Shown: positions 8,729 through 16,941 of the stretch, piece by piece
Layout: every line of letters starts with the position of its first letter
How positions within the stretch are numbered: position 1 is the stretch's first letter
Assembly: GCA_947459655.1 (NCBI GenBank)
Contig: CANHEE010000014.1
Span: 1-38,308, forward strand
From: Lewinellaceae bacterium
GTDB lineage: Bacteria > Bacteroidota > Bacteroidia > Chitinophagales > Saprospiraceae
DNA: 38,308 nt
Direction: 5' to 3'
Made by a program: the position numbers and the translations under genes
Notes under the pieces: generated by a model
Seen by the model: only the letters and a program-made list of their open reading frames with translations
What the model was told of the DNA's origin: nothing
Databases searched by the model: none

Positions 8729-8736
8729 CAAATATA
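8729..8736 (-). promoter_or_regulatory. -7 box (TATATTTG) upstream of the 166-residue exported protein
   Basis: Read leftward, TATATTTG fits TAnnTTTG. No TTG was found at -33 spacing. A start near 8723 would leave a leader of about 92 nt before the ATG at 8631 and would exclude the longer ORF start at 8742. Confidence 0.3.
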
Positions 8737-8795
8737 ATGCATTTCAAATTAATATGTATCCATTTTGAATTTGTCCTTTTTATCAAGGATGTGGT

Positions 8796-10124
8796 TCATT
8801 TCAGCAAGGCATAAATAGAGGTGGTTTTTTGAAGATTCGAACCGATTTCGCTGAAAGGAACAAAAAACTTCTTTTCAGACATTTCGCTTTTGTCCATGGT
8901 GTAAAATACCAGTCCGTCGCTGCATAAACTGAATTGTTCAAGCGACTCTTTTTCAATGCGTTGACTCAGGCCTTTTACCTGCAAGCCTTGCTGATTTTCA
9001 AGCCATTTTCTGCACTGTACTTTCAGTTTTTTTCTGTCCTTTACTACATCATCCAGCCGTAATTCCTTGCCTTCGACCAGATCAAAAACAAATGGTCTTT
9101 CGTAATTTTTTCCACTCTGCTCGGAAGAGAAATGCAGCATACCACTCATCAGATTTGGGGCGTTGTACAGCAATTCGCACCAAAGTGTGGCCCTGTTTAC
9201 CGCACGTGTTTCGGGTCCATTGACCGGTATTGCAGCTTTAAAATCCCTAAGCTGCTGCTGAACACTAGTAAAATGCGCTGCAAACAAGTCCTTGCTCCAC
9301 TTGTTGAGTGGTGTTCCGGCCTCCCCAAGGGGCAAAACGAGCTGATAATAACTTGAGTAGTCAGAATATTCTAAACAAAACAGCTTAAATTCATCTGAAA
9401 ATTGCAATTCAATGCTGTCTTTACTACCATTCAGTAGACTACAAACTCCCCTGATCTTTTTTTGCTCTCCTTCAGTAAAGACCAATTCCACACCGATCAA
9501 ACCATCACTTTTTTCCGCCTGAAGGCGATAGGTATGGTTTTCCGCATGGCCTTTCAACACAAAATGCTCATTAGGCGCCGAGAAATTCAAAATCCCGACC
9601 ACTCCCGAATTTTCCAGATGCTGTACCAGTATATCGACAGTGCGGTTTCCGAATTTTCCATGGCCGATGCGTATCTGGTGGTGATCGCGGCAATTGGGCA
9701 CGTGGTCTTCAGATTCCGGAAGAGCCGAAAACGATAGCTGCAATGGCTGCAACAAAGTTTTACTACCGCTCCAGCGCAGTGAAACCTGCTGTGCGGAGAG
9801 CGTTCCCTTTAGGGATGCCGTCTTTCGGTTTTCGCTGTCAAACTCCTCCATAAAAAGGGAGTCCCGCTTCAGATAACCTTTCAGCGTAAAAACATCTCCG
9901 CTGTAAACATGGGTGAGCAGACCCCGACACAAGGAACCATCCCAACCCAAGGTTAGTGTGGTGCCGGGCATGGAAAGTCCGCTGCTCTCATAGTGTCTAA
10001 TCCACCGGATATCTCCCTCCGGAAAAAGATACTTAATTTTTTTCTGTTCTTCAGCACGCTGCGCAGACATTGCTGTGCAGCAAAATACCAGAAGCGATAC
10101 AAATACCAGTTTTAAATTAATCAT
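8796..10124 (-). CDS. Exported protein with DUF3298-like C-terminus, function unknown
   Basis: 442 residues from the ATG at 10124, chosen because it opens a signal peptide (LVFVSLLVFCCTAMSAQ). The extra 30 upstream codons to 10214 look non-coding. The first 200 or so residues of the mature protein are beta-rich with no motif I recognise (TLTLGWDGSLCRGLL, LKGYLKRDSLFMEEFD). The last about 150 residues resemble the DUF3298 / RsiV extracellular domain: FVFDLVEGKELRLDDVV, a helix-rich middle, FSLCSDGLVFYTM and a final PFSEI strand. In RsiV that fold binds lysozyme and is part of an anti-sigma factor, but here there is no transmembrane helix and no sigma gene. The same-strand gene downstream is another exported unknown, so a shared envelope role is possible. 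Confidence 0.7.
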   Translation of the reverse strand: MINLKLVFVSLLVFCCTAMSAQRAEEQKKIKYLFPEGDIRWIRHYESSGLSMPGTTLTLGWDGSLCRGLLTHVYSGDVFTLKGYLKRDSLFMEEFDSENRKTASLKGTLSAQQVSLRWSGSKTLLQPLQLSFSALPESEDHVPNCRDHHQIRIGHGKFGNRTVDILVQHLENSGVVGILNFSAPNEHFVLKGHAENHTYRLQAEKSDGLIGVELVFTEGEQKKIRGVCSLLNGSKDSIELQFSDEFKLFCLEYSDYSSYYQLVLPLGEAGTPLNKWSKDLFAAHFTSVQQQLRDFKAAIPVNGPETRAVNRATLWCELLYNAPNLMSGMLHFSSEQSGKNYERPFVFDLVEGKELRLDDVVKDRKKLKVQCRKWLENQQGLQVKGLSQRIEKESLEQFSLCSDGLVFYTMDKSEMSEKKFFVPFSEIGSNLQKTTSIYALLK

Positions 10125-10129
10125 CTCCG

Positions 10130-10163
10130 TTTGAATTGGTTTACGGCAAAGTTCATACATTTG
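10130..10163 (+). promoter_or_regulatory. Promoter of coaX (TTTG-N22-TACATTTG)
   Basis: TTTG (10130-10133), 22 bases, TACATTTG (10156-10163). An alternative TTG at 10136-10138 gives 17-base spacing. Both fall within the accepted range. The start would be near 10169, with a leader of about 70 nt that contains one copy of the 13-base duplication described separately. Confidence 0.5.
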
Positions 10164-10222
10164 AAGCGGAATCCCTCCAAGGGGTCCTCCTTTGAAACGC
10201 ACTGAAAATTCCATGGAAATTA

Positions 10223-10253
10223 AACCTGATTACAGCAATGAACCTGATTACAG
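10223..10253 (+). repeat. 13-bp direct repeat spanning the coaX start
   Basis: AACCTGATTACAG occurs at 10223-10235 and again at 10241-10253, an 18-base period. The second copy encodes residues 2-5 of CoaX, directly after the ATG at 10238. The first copy lies just upstream, in the ribosome-contact region. It looks like a small tandem duplication or slippage product. Confidence 0.85.
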
Positions 10254-10969
10254 ATATTGGAAATACGCGTGTTAAACTCGCTGTTTTTAATGAACGCACA
10301 CTCGTACATAAAGTTGTCTTGGAAAAACACCTGATGACCATTGATTACCTGCGGGATTTGGATCAGGAATACCCGACGGACCATTGCATCCTAACCCATT
10401 CGGGTAAGCCGGACGATAGTGTACTCCACTACCTTAGAAACAGGGGTAATTTTCTGCTCCTGGATTCCGACACAGCCGTTCCGGTATCCAATGCCTACCA
10501 GACCCCAAATACCCTTGGCAAAGACCGGTTGTCAGCGGTTGTCGCAGCACGATTCCTTTTTCCAGAAACAAACTGTCTGGTCATAGACTGCGGCACCTGT
10601 ATCACCTGCAATTTTATCGACAGTAGCGGAACATTTCAGGGTGGAAGTATATCTCCCGGTATGCAGATGCGCTTCAGGGCAATGAACGAATTTACGGCAA
10701 AACTCCCGTTGGTTCAACCGTTGCCGGGCGATGATTTTATCGGCAAAAACACTGAGGAGTCGATCAGAATCGGGGCACAGACTGCTGCCGTATTTGAAAT
10801 AGATGCCTTTATCAACGCCTATTCGCAGCGATTTGGACAAATAACTACGCTAATCACCGGCGGTGACGCGCATTATTTTGCATTACACCTAAAAAATAAG
10901 ATATTTGCCGAGGAAAATTTAGTCCTGATTGGATTAAACGAGATACTCAACTACAACCGCAACGCCTGA
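10238..10969 (+). CDS. coaX: Type III pantothenate kinase
   Basis: 243 residues. It catalyses the first step of coenzyme A synthesis, the ATP-dependent phosphorylation of pantothenate. Family motifs are in order: the ATP-phosphate loop TDIGNTRVKLAVFN (from residue 5), LGKDRLSAVVAA, VIDCGTCITCNFID and GGSISPGMQMRF, with IGKNTEESIRIGA and TLITGGDA in the C-terminal half. It belongs to the ASKHA superfamily. Length is typical. The next gene starts two bases after the stop, so coaX leads an operon with the two outer-membrane genes. That a cofactor gene heads a run of outer-membrane genes is a matter of co-transcription and implies no direct functional link. Confidence 0.95.
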   Translation: MNLITDIGNTRVKLAVFNERTLVHKVVLEKHLMTIDYLRDLDQEYPTDHCILTHSGKPDDSVLHYLRNRGNFLLLDSDTAVPVSNAYQTPNTLGKDRLSAVVAARFLFPETNCLVIDCGTCITCNFIDSSGTFQGGSISPGMQMRFRAMNEFTAKLPLVQPLPGDDFIGKNTEESIRIGAQTAAVFEIDAFINAYSQRFGQITTLITGGDAHYFALHLKNKIFAEENLVLIGLNEILNYNRNA

Positions 10970-10971
10970 TA

Positions 10972-12330
10972 ATGCTAAAATACCTTTTTTCATTCTTTTT
11001 TATTGGCCTCTCTGCCGTCACTTTCGCGCAAAACAACAATGAAGTGCCGCTGGACAATTCTCCTTTTTCCCGTTTCGGAATCGGCGATTTCTACGGAATA
11101 AATTACGCGGCAATGAATGCCATGGGCGGACTGACTGCAACCTACAACGACCCCTATCACCTCAACGCCATGAATCCGGCTGCTTCCGCTGCGCTGAAAT
11201 CTACCGCCTATGAAGTAGGTATTTACGGCAAATATTCCCGGCTGAAAGACAGCAATCAATCTGCAGAAATCTGGAGCGGACACCTGCAGAACCTCTCTAT
11301 CGGTTTTCCACTCCGTAATCAGATAAACGAGTTGCTTGACAGAAGACAAAAATCTAAAGTGAGATTGGGAATGCACTTTGCATTGCTCCCCTACACTTCC
11401 GTTGGATACAACATTAAAGCCGCCCAACGGGTACCCGGTGTCGACTCCGTCAACTACGCATTTCAGGGTACCGGTGGCACCTACAGGATGATGTGGGGAA
11501 ACAGCATCGGATACAAAAATTTTGCCTTCGGCGTAAATCTGGGATATTTCTTCGGGACCATCAAAAACGAAAAAGGTTTGAAATTCAACCAAATTACAGA
11601 CGGATACCAGAATGACCTGAAATACAATAGCCGTTACGGTGGTTTTATTTGGAATGCAGGCATGCAATACACACATGATTTCATGAAAAAGGTTGGTGGA
11701 AAATCCGAAAAATCAGGGAAGAAATTGACATTCGGGGCATACGGAAATTCAAGTACCGGTTTCAACACCAACAGCACCCAGGTTATTCGCAGAATCAACT
11801 ACAACTATGCTACCTCAACCTCAGCATACCACTCCGACACCCTGTTTTCGGAGCGCAAAGCTGGGGTGAAGAAGAGCGGGAAGTTGCCTGCTGAATTCAG
11901 TGCCGGTGTACTGTATGAAAAAGAAAACAAAATCCGGGCAGGTGTAAATTTCAATACAGGTCTGTGGAATGGCTACCGCAATGACATTCAGCCGGAAAAT
12001 CTGAAAAATACCTTCGGCATCTCAGCCGGTGCGGAATATGTTCCTGAATACAATTCGTACAATAAATACCTCAGACGCGTGCGTTACAGGGGTGGTTTCC
12101 ACCACGGCACCGATCCGCGGGTCATAAAAGGTGAGCAAATGAAAACCACAGGCTTTACATTCGGTCTTGGACTGCCGCTGATTATGCCCCGTCAGCAGGT
12201 TTCTTTCATAGATGTCACCTTTGATGTCGGAAAAACAGGGGTAAGCATCCTGTCTGAAAACTACGCCAAGGTAATCCTGGGCTTTACACTGAATGACAAC
12301 AGCTGGTTTTACAAGAGAAGGTTCAATTGA
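10972..12330 (+). CDS. Outer-membrane beta-barrel protein, function unknown
   Basis: 452 residues with a clear signal peptide (residues 1-19, ending VTFAQ). The mature N-terminus SPFSRFGIGDFYG, followed by AMGGLTATYNDPYHLNAMNP, is typical of a Bacteroidota family of outer-membrane barrels of the PorV/FadL-like general type. The rest alternates polar and aromatic residues as barrel strands do. The last residues FTLNDNSWFYKRRFN do not give a clear BAM C-terminal signal, though FN is compatible. It starts two bases after coaX and is followed one base later by an Omp85-like gene. In other Bacteroidota similar proteins also sit next to coaX. The barrel assignment is reasonable; the function is not known. 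Confidence 0.75.
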   Translation: MLKYLFSFFFIGLSAVTFAQNNNEVPLDNSPFSRFGIGDFYGINYAAMNAMGGLTATYNDPYHLNAMNPAASAALKSTAYEVGIYGKYSRLKDSNQSAEIWSGHLQNLSIGFPLRNQINELLDRRQKSKVRLGMHFALLPYTSVGYNIKAAQRVPGVDSVNYAFQGTGGTYRMMWGNSIGYKNFAFGVNLGYFFGTIKNEKGLKFNQITDGYQNDLKYNSRYGGFIWNAGMQYTHDFMKKVGGKSEKSGKKLTFGAYGNSSTGFNTNSTQVIRRINYNYATSTSAYHSDTLFSERKAGVKKSGKLPAEFSAGVLYEKENKIRAGVNFNTGLWNGYRNDIQPENLKNTFGISAGAEYVPEYNSYNKYLRRVRYRGGFHHGTDPRVIKGEQMKTTGFTFGLGLPLIMPRQQVSFIDVTFDVGKTGVSILSENYAKVILGFTLNDNSWFYKRRFN

Positions 12331-12331
12331 T

Positions 12332-14170
12332 ATGCGCGTTGCGCAGCACAACCAAAAAACCTGCAAACGCCTCAGTAGCCTTGCAGGTTTTTTTTGTTTG
12401 CTGTTTTTTTTCCTCTCGAAAAACGGCGCGGCACAGAAATCCCTGTTTCTGATCCCTGTCATTCAAAACACAGAGCAGGAAAATTACCACAAAACCGATA
12501 CGCTCGCCCGCTTTTTTACCGATACCACGGCCGTCAACTCCGCACTGAAATTGTGGCAGCAGTCTGCTTTTCGAAACGGTCTTTACGAAGCATCGGCCGA
12601 TCGGCTGCTCAGAAAAGATAGTCTGTTGTACGCCTTTCTACACCTTGGAAATCCATATGAATGGATTTCTCTTGGCCCCGGAAATGTAGAACAGGGGGTG
12701 CTTGACAAAACTGCTTACCGTCAAAAAAAATATACCGAAGAGCCATTCCGCTACACGGAACTACAGCAACTTCAAAACAGAATTCTTCGGTATATGGCAA
12801 ATACTGGTCATCCGTTTGCCTCTGTGGGTCTGTCAAAGGTGGACATCAAAAACAGAAGAGTGTCAGCCGAACTGCAGCTGCACAAAGGTCCACTCATCGA
12901 TTTCGGGGGTATCAAATTGCAGGATGATTCGATGCGGATTTCGGTGCGATTCCTCGAAAACTACCTCGGTATTGAGCAGGGTGCTGTTTTCGGAATGGAT
13001 AAAGTCAACGTGATAAAAAGCAGAATCCGCGAACTGCCTTACCTGATGCTGACAGAAGATCCACTGTTGACTTTTATTGAAGACAAAGCATTCGTCAACC
13101 TCAATATACAAAAAAACAAAGCAAGCAGATTCGATGCTGTACTGGGCTTTTTACCATCCACCAATGCTGCAGGCAGCAGCCGCCTGACGGTTACAGGTAC
13201 TGTGAATCTTGATCTTCAGAACACACTTGGCAAAGGTGAGCGACTCTACTTCGATTTTCAGCGCCTCAAGGCTCAGACCCAGGAACTCAAATTACTTCTC
13301 AATTACCCATATCTATTCAACTACAAAGTCGGTACAGATGCTTCACTAAATATTTTCAAAGCGGACAGCACATTTACCGACATCAAAATCAATGCGGGTC
13401 TGCAGTACTTGTTCAGGGGAAATAATTTCCTGAAATTGTATTGGACGCAGTCGCTGACCAATACCGGTATCATCGATAAAACCGCAATACTGCAGCAGTA
13501 TAGGCTGCCAGCCATTCTGGATGTCGATGCAGCTGGCTACGGACTGGAATTGCAGCATCAAAACCTGGATTACCGGCAAAATCCGCGAAAAGGCTGGCTT
13601 TTGCAGATAAAATCCGATTTTGGAAATAGAAAAATCAGGAATAACAGTACCATTACATCTCTAGCAAATCCCGATGATCCGGGATACAATTACGCTTGGC
13701 TCTACGATAGCATAGCGTTGAAATCATTGCGGATGCAAAGCCAGCTGAACGCCGCAATCTTCCTGCCACTGATGCAACAAAGCACCATAAAAATAGGGTT
13801 GCAGTCGGCAGGACTTTTCTCCCGGAACAATATTTACCGGAATGAGCAGTACAGAATCGGGGGCAACCGTCTGTTGCGCGGTTTTGACGAGGCGTCCATT
13901 TTTGCGACAAAATATGCCGTTCTTACTCTCGAGTACAGGTTTCTCTTCAGCCAAAACTCTTTTTTCAGCGTTTTCTCTGATGCATCAGTGGTGGAAAACA
14001 AAACCAGCACCGTAAATCAGGTGGAGAAACGGGCAGGATTCGGTGCGGGCATGACATTTGAAACCCGTGCAGGATTGTTTTCGCTGGCGTACGCACTTGG
14101 AAAAACAGGAGGCGTTCCCATCGACATCAGAAACGGCAAAATACACTTTGGTTACCTGAATTATTTTTAA
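12332..14170 (+). CDS. Omp85-superfamily outer-membrane protein (BamA/TamA-like)
   Basis: 612 residues from the ATG at 12332, one base after the preceding stop. The signal peptide is basic (RLSS), then LAGFFCLLFFFL, with cleavage near NGAAQ. Residues about 100-260 look like POTRA units (MANTGHPFASVGLSKVDIKN; GPLIDFGGIKLQDDS; FLENYLGIEQGAVF). The C-terminal half is a 16-strand-type barrel with RIGGNRLLRGFDEASIF, which holds the RGF motif of the Omp85 L6 loop, then LTLEYRFLFSQNSFFSVF, and ends IHFGYLNYF with a terminal Phe. It is shorter than BamA, with about two POTRAs, and so closer to TamA- or FhaC-like members. The role is in insertion or transport across the outer membrane. An intrinsic-terminator structure lies within its signal-peptide codons. 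Confidence 0.82.
   Translation: MRVAQHNQKTCKRLSSLAGFFCLLFFFLSKNGAAQKSLFLIPVIQNTEQENYHKTDTLARFFTDTTAVNSALKLWQQSAFRNGLYEASADRLLRKDSLLYAFLHLGNPYEWISLGPGNVEQGVLDKTAYRQKKYTEEPFRYTELQQLQNRILRYMANTGHPFASVGLSKVDIKNRRVSAELQLHKGPLIDFGGIKLQDDSMRISVRFLENYLGIEQGAVFGMDKVNVIKSRIRELPYLMLTEDPLLTFIEDKAFVNLNIQKNKASRFDAVLGFLPSTNAAGSSRLTVTGTVNLDLQNTLGKGERLYFDFQRLKAQTQELKLLLNYPYLFNYKVGTDASLNIFKADSTFTDIKINAGLQYLFRGNNFLKLYWTQSLTNTGIIDKTAILQQYRLPAILDVDAAGYGLELQHQNLDYRQNPRKGWLLQIKSDFGNRKIRNNSTITSLANPDDPGYNYAWLYDSIALKSLRMQSQLNAAIFLPLMQQSTIKIGLQSAGLFSRNNIYRNEQYRIGGNRLLRGFDEASIFATKYAVLTLEYRFLFSQNSFFSVFSDASVVENKTSTVNQVEKRAGFGAGMTFETRAGLFSLAYALGKTGGVPIDIRNGKIHFGYLNYF
12354..12395 (+). terminator. Intrinsic terminator inside the Omp85 signal-peptide codons
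   Basis: AAAAAACCTGCAA (12354-12366) pairs perfectly over 13 bp with TTGCAGGTTTTTT (12381-12393) around a 14-base loop. An uninterrupted run of eight T (12388-12395) follows. It lies 23 bases after the barrel gene's stop codon, where a terminator is expected, but it is also codons 8-22 of the Omp85-like gene. It may end most transcripts and so attenuate the downstream gene, or translation may melt it. Confidence 0.8.
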
Positions 14171-14178
14171 CTATTGTC

Positions 14179-14186
14179 TATCTTTG
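14179..14186 (+). promoter_or_regulatory. -7 box (TATCTTTG) for udk
   Basis: TATCTTTG fits TAnnTTTG and lies 15 bases before the first ATG of udk (14202). At -33 there is only CTG (14156-14158, 20-base spacing) and not TTG. If used, the leader is about 10 nt. Confidence 0.4.
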
Positions 14187-14201
14187 TTTTGACAAAAGCA
14201 G

Positions 14202-14825
14202 ATGCAGATGACAAAGCCCTTTATTATAGGCATTACCGGCGGAAGTGGTTCCGGTAAAACAACCATACTAAACAGAATCAAGGAGCAATTCAGCAGAGAA
14301 GATGTTTGTATCGTTTCGCAGGATGACTATTATTTCGACCGTGAATTTCAGGAAACGGATGAAGAGGGGTACCAAAATTTCGATTTGCCAAAATCAATAG
14401 ACAAAAAATCGTTTTACAGCGATCTTGAAAAATTAAGCCGGGGAGAATCCTTTGAGCGACAGGAATATGTCTTTAACAACAAAGAAAAAACACCCCAGTT
14501 GCTGACTTTCAATCCTGCTCCTGTGATCGTGGTAGAGGGGTTGTTCGTTTTTCATTACAAGAAAATAAGGCGACTACTAGACTTAAAAGTGTACGTTCAC
14601 GCAAAGGAGAACCTTAAAGTTATCAGAAGAATAAAAAGAGATAGAATTGAACGCGGATACCCGCTCGATGATGTCCTTTACAGGTACGAACACCACGTTT
14701 TGCCTTCCTTTGAAAAATATGTGCTTCCATACATGCAGGATGCAGATATCGTTATCAACAATCACGAAACCTTCGATCGTGGCCTTGATGTTTTGATTGG
14801 CTTCATTCAGTCAAAGGTAAGTTGA
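14202..14825 (+). CDS. udk: Uridine kinase
   Basis: 207 residues. The start is at 14202 or at a second ATG two codons later (14208). The enzyme phosphorylates uridine and cytidine in pyrimidine salvage. The P-loop GITGGSGSGKTT lies near residue 10, DDYYFD and NFDLPKSID hold the substrate-binding region, and VVEGLFVFHYKKIRRLLDLK plus RRIKRDRIERGY form the kinase lid. Length is normal. The gene is probably transcribed from its own -7 box. Its stop codon TGA (14823-14825) directly abuts the stop codon of the convergent acyltransferase gene with no base between, so the two mRNAs overlap in their 3' tails. Confidence 0.93.
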   Translation: MQMTKPFIIGITGGSGSGKTTILNRIKEQFSREDVCIVSQDDYYFDREFQETDEEGYQNFDLPKSIDKKSFYSDLEKLSRGESFERQEYVFNNKEKTPQLLTFNPAPVIVVEGLFVFHYKKIRRLLDLKVYVHAKENLKVIRRIKRDRIERGYPLDDVLYRYEHHVLPSFEKYVLPYMQDADIVINNHETFDRGLDVLIGFIQSKVS

Positions 14826-15392
14826 TTATACTTTCCACGGATATTCCAGATCAAAAGTCCGGTGCAGTCCTTTCACTCCCCTGAAATGGGCAAGTATGTG
14901 CTGTATATCTGCATTAAAATCATCGGTAGGATACCAGGGCTCCGAAAAATGAACCGTTTTAGAACCGTAGTCAAAAGTCACAAAAATGAGCGGCACGTTG
15001 GCTGCCTTTGCGATGTAGTAAAAGCCGGTCTTTAGCTTATTTGTTGGCTTGCGCGTGCCTTCGGGTGCAATGCAAACCGAAAAGTAGGGATGGTCTTTGA
15101 ACAATTGGGCAACTCCCTGCACGTAATTGTGGCTTGAACTCCTATCCACCGGATATCCACCCAGCCATCTGAAAATGAATCCGTACGGAAATTTAAACAG
15201 AGATGCTTTTGCGACGAATTTAACGTGATTCAATCGCATAATGCTCCGCGAAAAAATCCCAAGAAAAAAATCCCAGTTGGAAGTGTGCGGAATGGCGATA
15301 CAAACGTGCTGTAATGTTCTGGGCGCCGCAAATCCAGTGACCTTCCAGCCACACAGCCATTTAAAAATAAATATGGAAAACAATCTGCCCAT
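14826..15392 (-). CDS. 1-acyl-glycerol-3-phosphate acyltransferase-like protein (PlsC family)
   Basis: 188 residues. The acyltransferase HX4D motif is HTSNWD (H36, D41), and the substrate motif EGTR lies at residues 111-114 (APEGTRKP). PLIFVTFDYGSK fits the following block. PlsC enzymes transfer an acyl chain from acyl-ACP or acyl-CoA to lysophosphatidic acid at the inner membrane. This short version without a large N-terminal anchor is common in Bacteroidota and may instead acylate another glycerolipid or aminolipid. It is convergent with udk without any gap. The LD-carboxypeptidase gene lies 92 bp upstream on the same strand, so co-transcription is possible. Confidence 0.88.
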   Translation of the reverse strand: MGRLFSIFIFKWLCGWKVTGFAAPRTLQHVCIAIPHTSNWDFFLGIFSRSIMRLNHVKFVAKASLFKFPYGFIFRWLGGYPVDRSSSHNYVQGVAQLFKDHPYFSVCIAPEGTRKPTNKLKTGFYYIAKAANVPLIFVTFDYGSKTVHFSEPWYPTDDFNADIQHILAHFRGVKGLHRTFDLEYPWKV

Positions 15393-15484
15393 CGCGAGTC
15401 TGTATGACGCACAAATTTCTGTTTTTTTACAGAAAATGGCAAGTTTTCAGCGAAAATTCGCTAGATGTAACACATTTGTAAAAT

Positions 15485-16528
15485 TCAGCTAACTGCAGAT
15501 TCAAGAAGAGTAAGCTCCATCCGGTCGGCATCCAATCTCGCTTTGATACCCACCGGCAACGTACAAATCTGCTGAACGTGTCCAAAAGAAAAGCCGTAAA
15601 TCACGGGAATGCCGAGGGGTTTAAATAGAAATTCCAGTGTCTCTTTCAGTCCCAATGAATAGAGGTCATTTTTAGGCTGACAATCCTCAAAAACGCCCAG
15701 TACAATGGCTTTTGCCAGGTGCAAATCTGCACTCTGCATCAGCTGGGTCACCATTCGGTCGATGCGGTAGGGTTTTTCTCCCACTTCTTCCAGAAAAACT
15801 ATTTTATCCCTGAAATTCACTCCAAAATCGGTTCCCGCCATGGCTGCCAGCAAACATAAATTTCCACCACTTAAAAATCCCTCCGCAGACCCGCCGCGAA
15901 TGACATAGGGTTGGTAAGCATCATCTGCGTTGATCAGCTGCTCAACTGAGCCGTGTATAGTGCAGGGATGCTCACCTTCGATGAGTATGCGGTCGAGCAA
16001 ATCCTGATTGTAGTTACTCTGTGGCGTGGCGCCCACAGGTCCGTGAAACCCAACCAATCCGGTTTTTTGATAAATGGCATGGATGAGTGCCGTTATATCG
16101 CTGTATCCAACCAATATTTTGGGGTTGGCCCTAATCAATTCATAATCCAGATGAGGAATAATTCGCGTGCATCCGTAGCCGCCACGGATACACCACACAG
16201 CCCTGGCTTCTTTATCCTGAAAAGCAGCATGGAGGTCGTCAACCCGTTCCCGGTCGGTGCCGGCCAGATAGCCATTCCGTTTGCGGATCGCTTCGGTGTA
16301 GCGGACACGATAGCCCTGTCCCTCCAGCTTACTGATGGCGGTAGCGATTTTTTCCTCCGCACACGGACTGCCGGGAGCAATCAATCTGATCAAGTCACCC
16401 TTCTTCAGTCTACCGGGCTTTATGCTATGTTTCATATGAACTGCATTTGCCGCAAGCGCTGCCTTGTCGCTGAATGCAGCCCCTGCTATGAGTGATCCAA
16501 ATATACGGGCAAAAAGACGTCTGGTCAT
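15485..16528 (-). CDS. LD-carboxypeptidase (peptidase family S66, LdcA-like), exported
   Basis: 347 residues from the ATG at 16528, chosen because it starts a signal peptide (TRRLFARIFGSLIAGAAFSD, with a twin-arginine-like RR). The upstream ATG at 16570 lies before it. S66 enzymes cut the terminal D-alanine from tetrapeptide stems of peptidoglycan during recycling. The nucleophile is Ser143 in GYSDIT. The catalytic Glu is in FLEEVGEKPYRIDR (247-248), and His317 is in YGFSFGH. CIRGGYGCTRIIPHLDY is also conserved. The export signal is notable because E. coli LdcA is cytoplasmic, so this enzyme is expected to act in the periplasm. The AT-rich HEPN/MNT pair lies upstream on the same strand. Confidence 0.9.
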   Translation of the reverse strand: MTRRLFARIFGSLIAGAAFSDKAALAANAVHMKHSIKPGRLKKGDLIRLIAPGSPCAEEKIATAISKLEGQGYRVRYTEAIRKRNGYLAGTDRERVDDLHAAFQDKEARAVWCIRGGYGCTRIIPHLDYELIRANPKILVGYSDITALIHAIYQKTGLVGFHGPVGATPQSNYNQDLLDRILIEGEHPCTIHGSVEQLINADDAYQPYVIRGGSAEGFLSGGNLCLLAAMAGTDFGVNFRDKIVFLEEVGEKPYRIDRMVTQLMQSADLHLAKAIVLGVFEDCQPKNDLYSLGLKETLEFLFKPLGIPVIYGFSFGHVQQICTLPVGIKARLDADRMELTLLESAVS

Positions 16529-16632
16529 GAATAGTGGTTTGTACGTATTATCAGGCAATGGGCCAACCAAACAATTTCTTCCGTTCGCCTCCTACTGGCT
16601 ACATTGCAATCAATGTATGTTGGGAGTGCCGT

Positions 16633-16941
16633 TTACCTTTCTATTTTATAAAAGGTCTGTCCAACCCTGTTGATATGCTCGATCAAACTTTCGGATTTTA
16701 ACGTGTGAAAGATGGAAATATCAAATAAATAGGGCGTATTTAAATCATCAATTTCCTGACAAACCCTTGTTCTTGTTTCATCAGTAATTTCTTTACCCTT
16801 CAGCGAAATGTCAATATCGCTTCCTTCTCTGTAATTCCCTTTTGCCCGGGAACCATATATGACCACCTCTTCAATCTCGGGATATTTCATAAAAACCGAA
16901 TTTATCCTATCAATCGTGACTTTATCTAATCCAAATTTCAT
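16633..16941 (-). CDS. MNT-type nucleotidyltransferase domain protein (HI0073/MntA-like)
   Basis: 102 residues. The minimal nucleotidyltransferase signature GS-x10-DxD is intact: G30-S31 in YGSRAKGNYREGSDIDISL, with D42 and D44. In type VII HEPN/MNT modules such a protein neutralises the HEPN partner by adding AMP to it. HI0073-like proteins pair with HI0074-like proteins in a two-subunit enzyme. The gene starts inside the stop of the upstream HEPN-like gene (shared bases ATGA at 16938-16941), so translation is coupled. The pair is richer in A+T than its surroundings, which suggests transfer. The role as antitoxin is inferred from family and pairing. Confidence 0.88.
   Translation of the reverse strand: MKFGLDKVTIDRINSVFMKYPEIEEVVIYGSRAKGNYREGSDIDISLKGKEITDETRTRVCQEIDDLNTPYLFDISIFHTLKSESLIEHINRVGQTFYKIER

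Noticed and set aside
12022-12462. A 146-codon leftward open frame over the barrel / Omp85 junction
   Set aside because: It is antisense to two supported genes, and its reading results from codon bias there.
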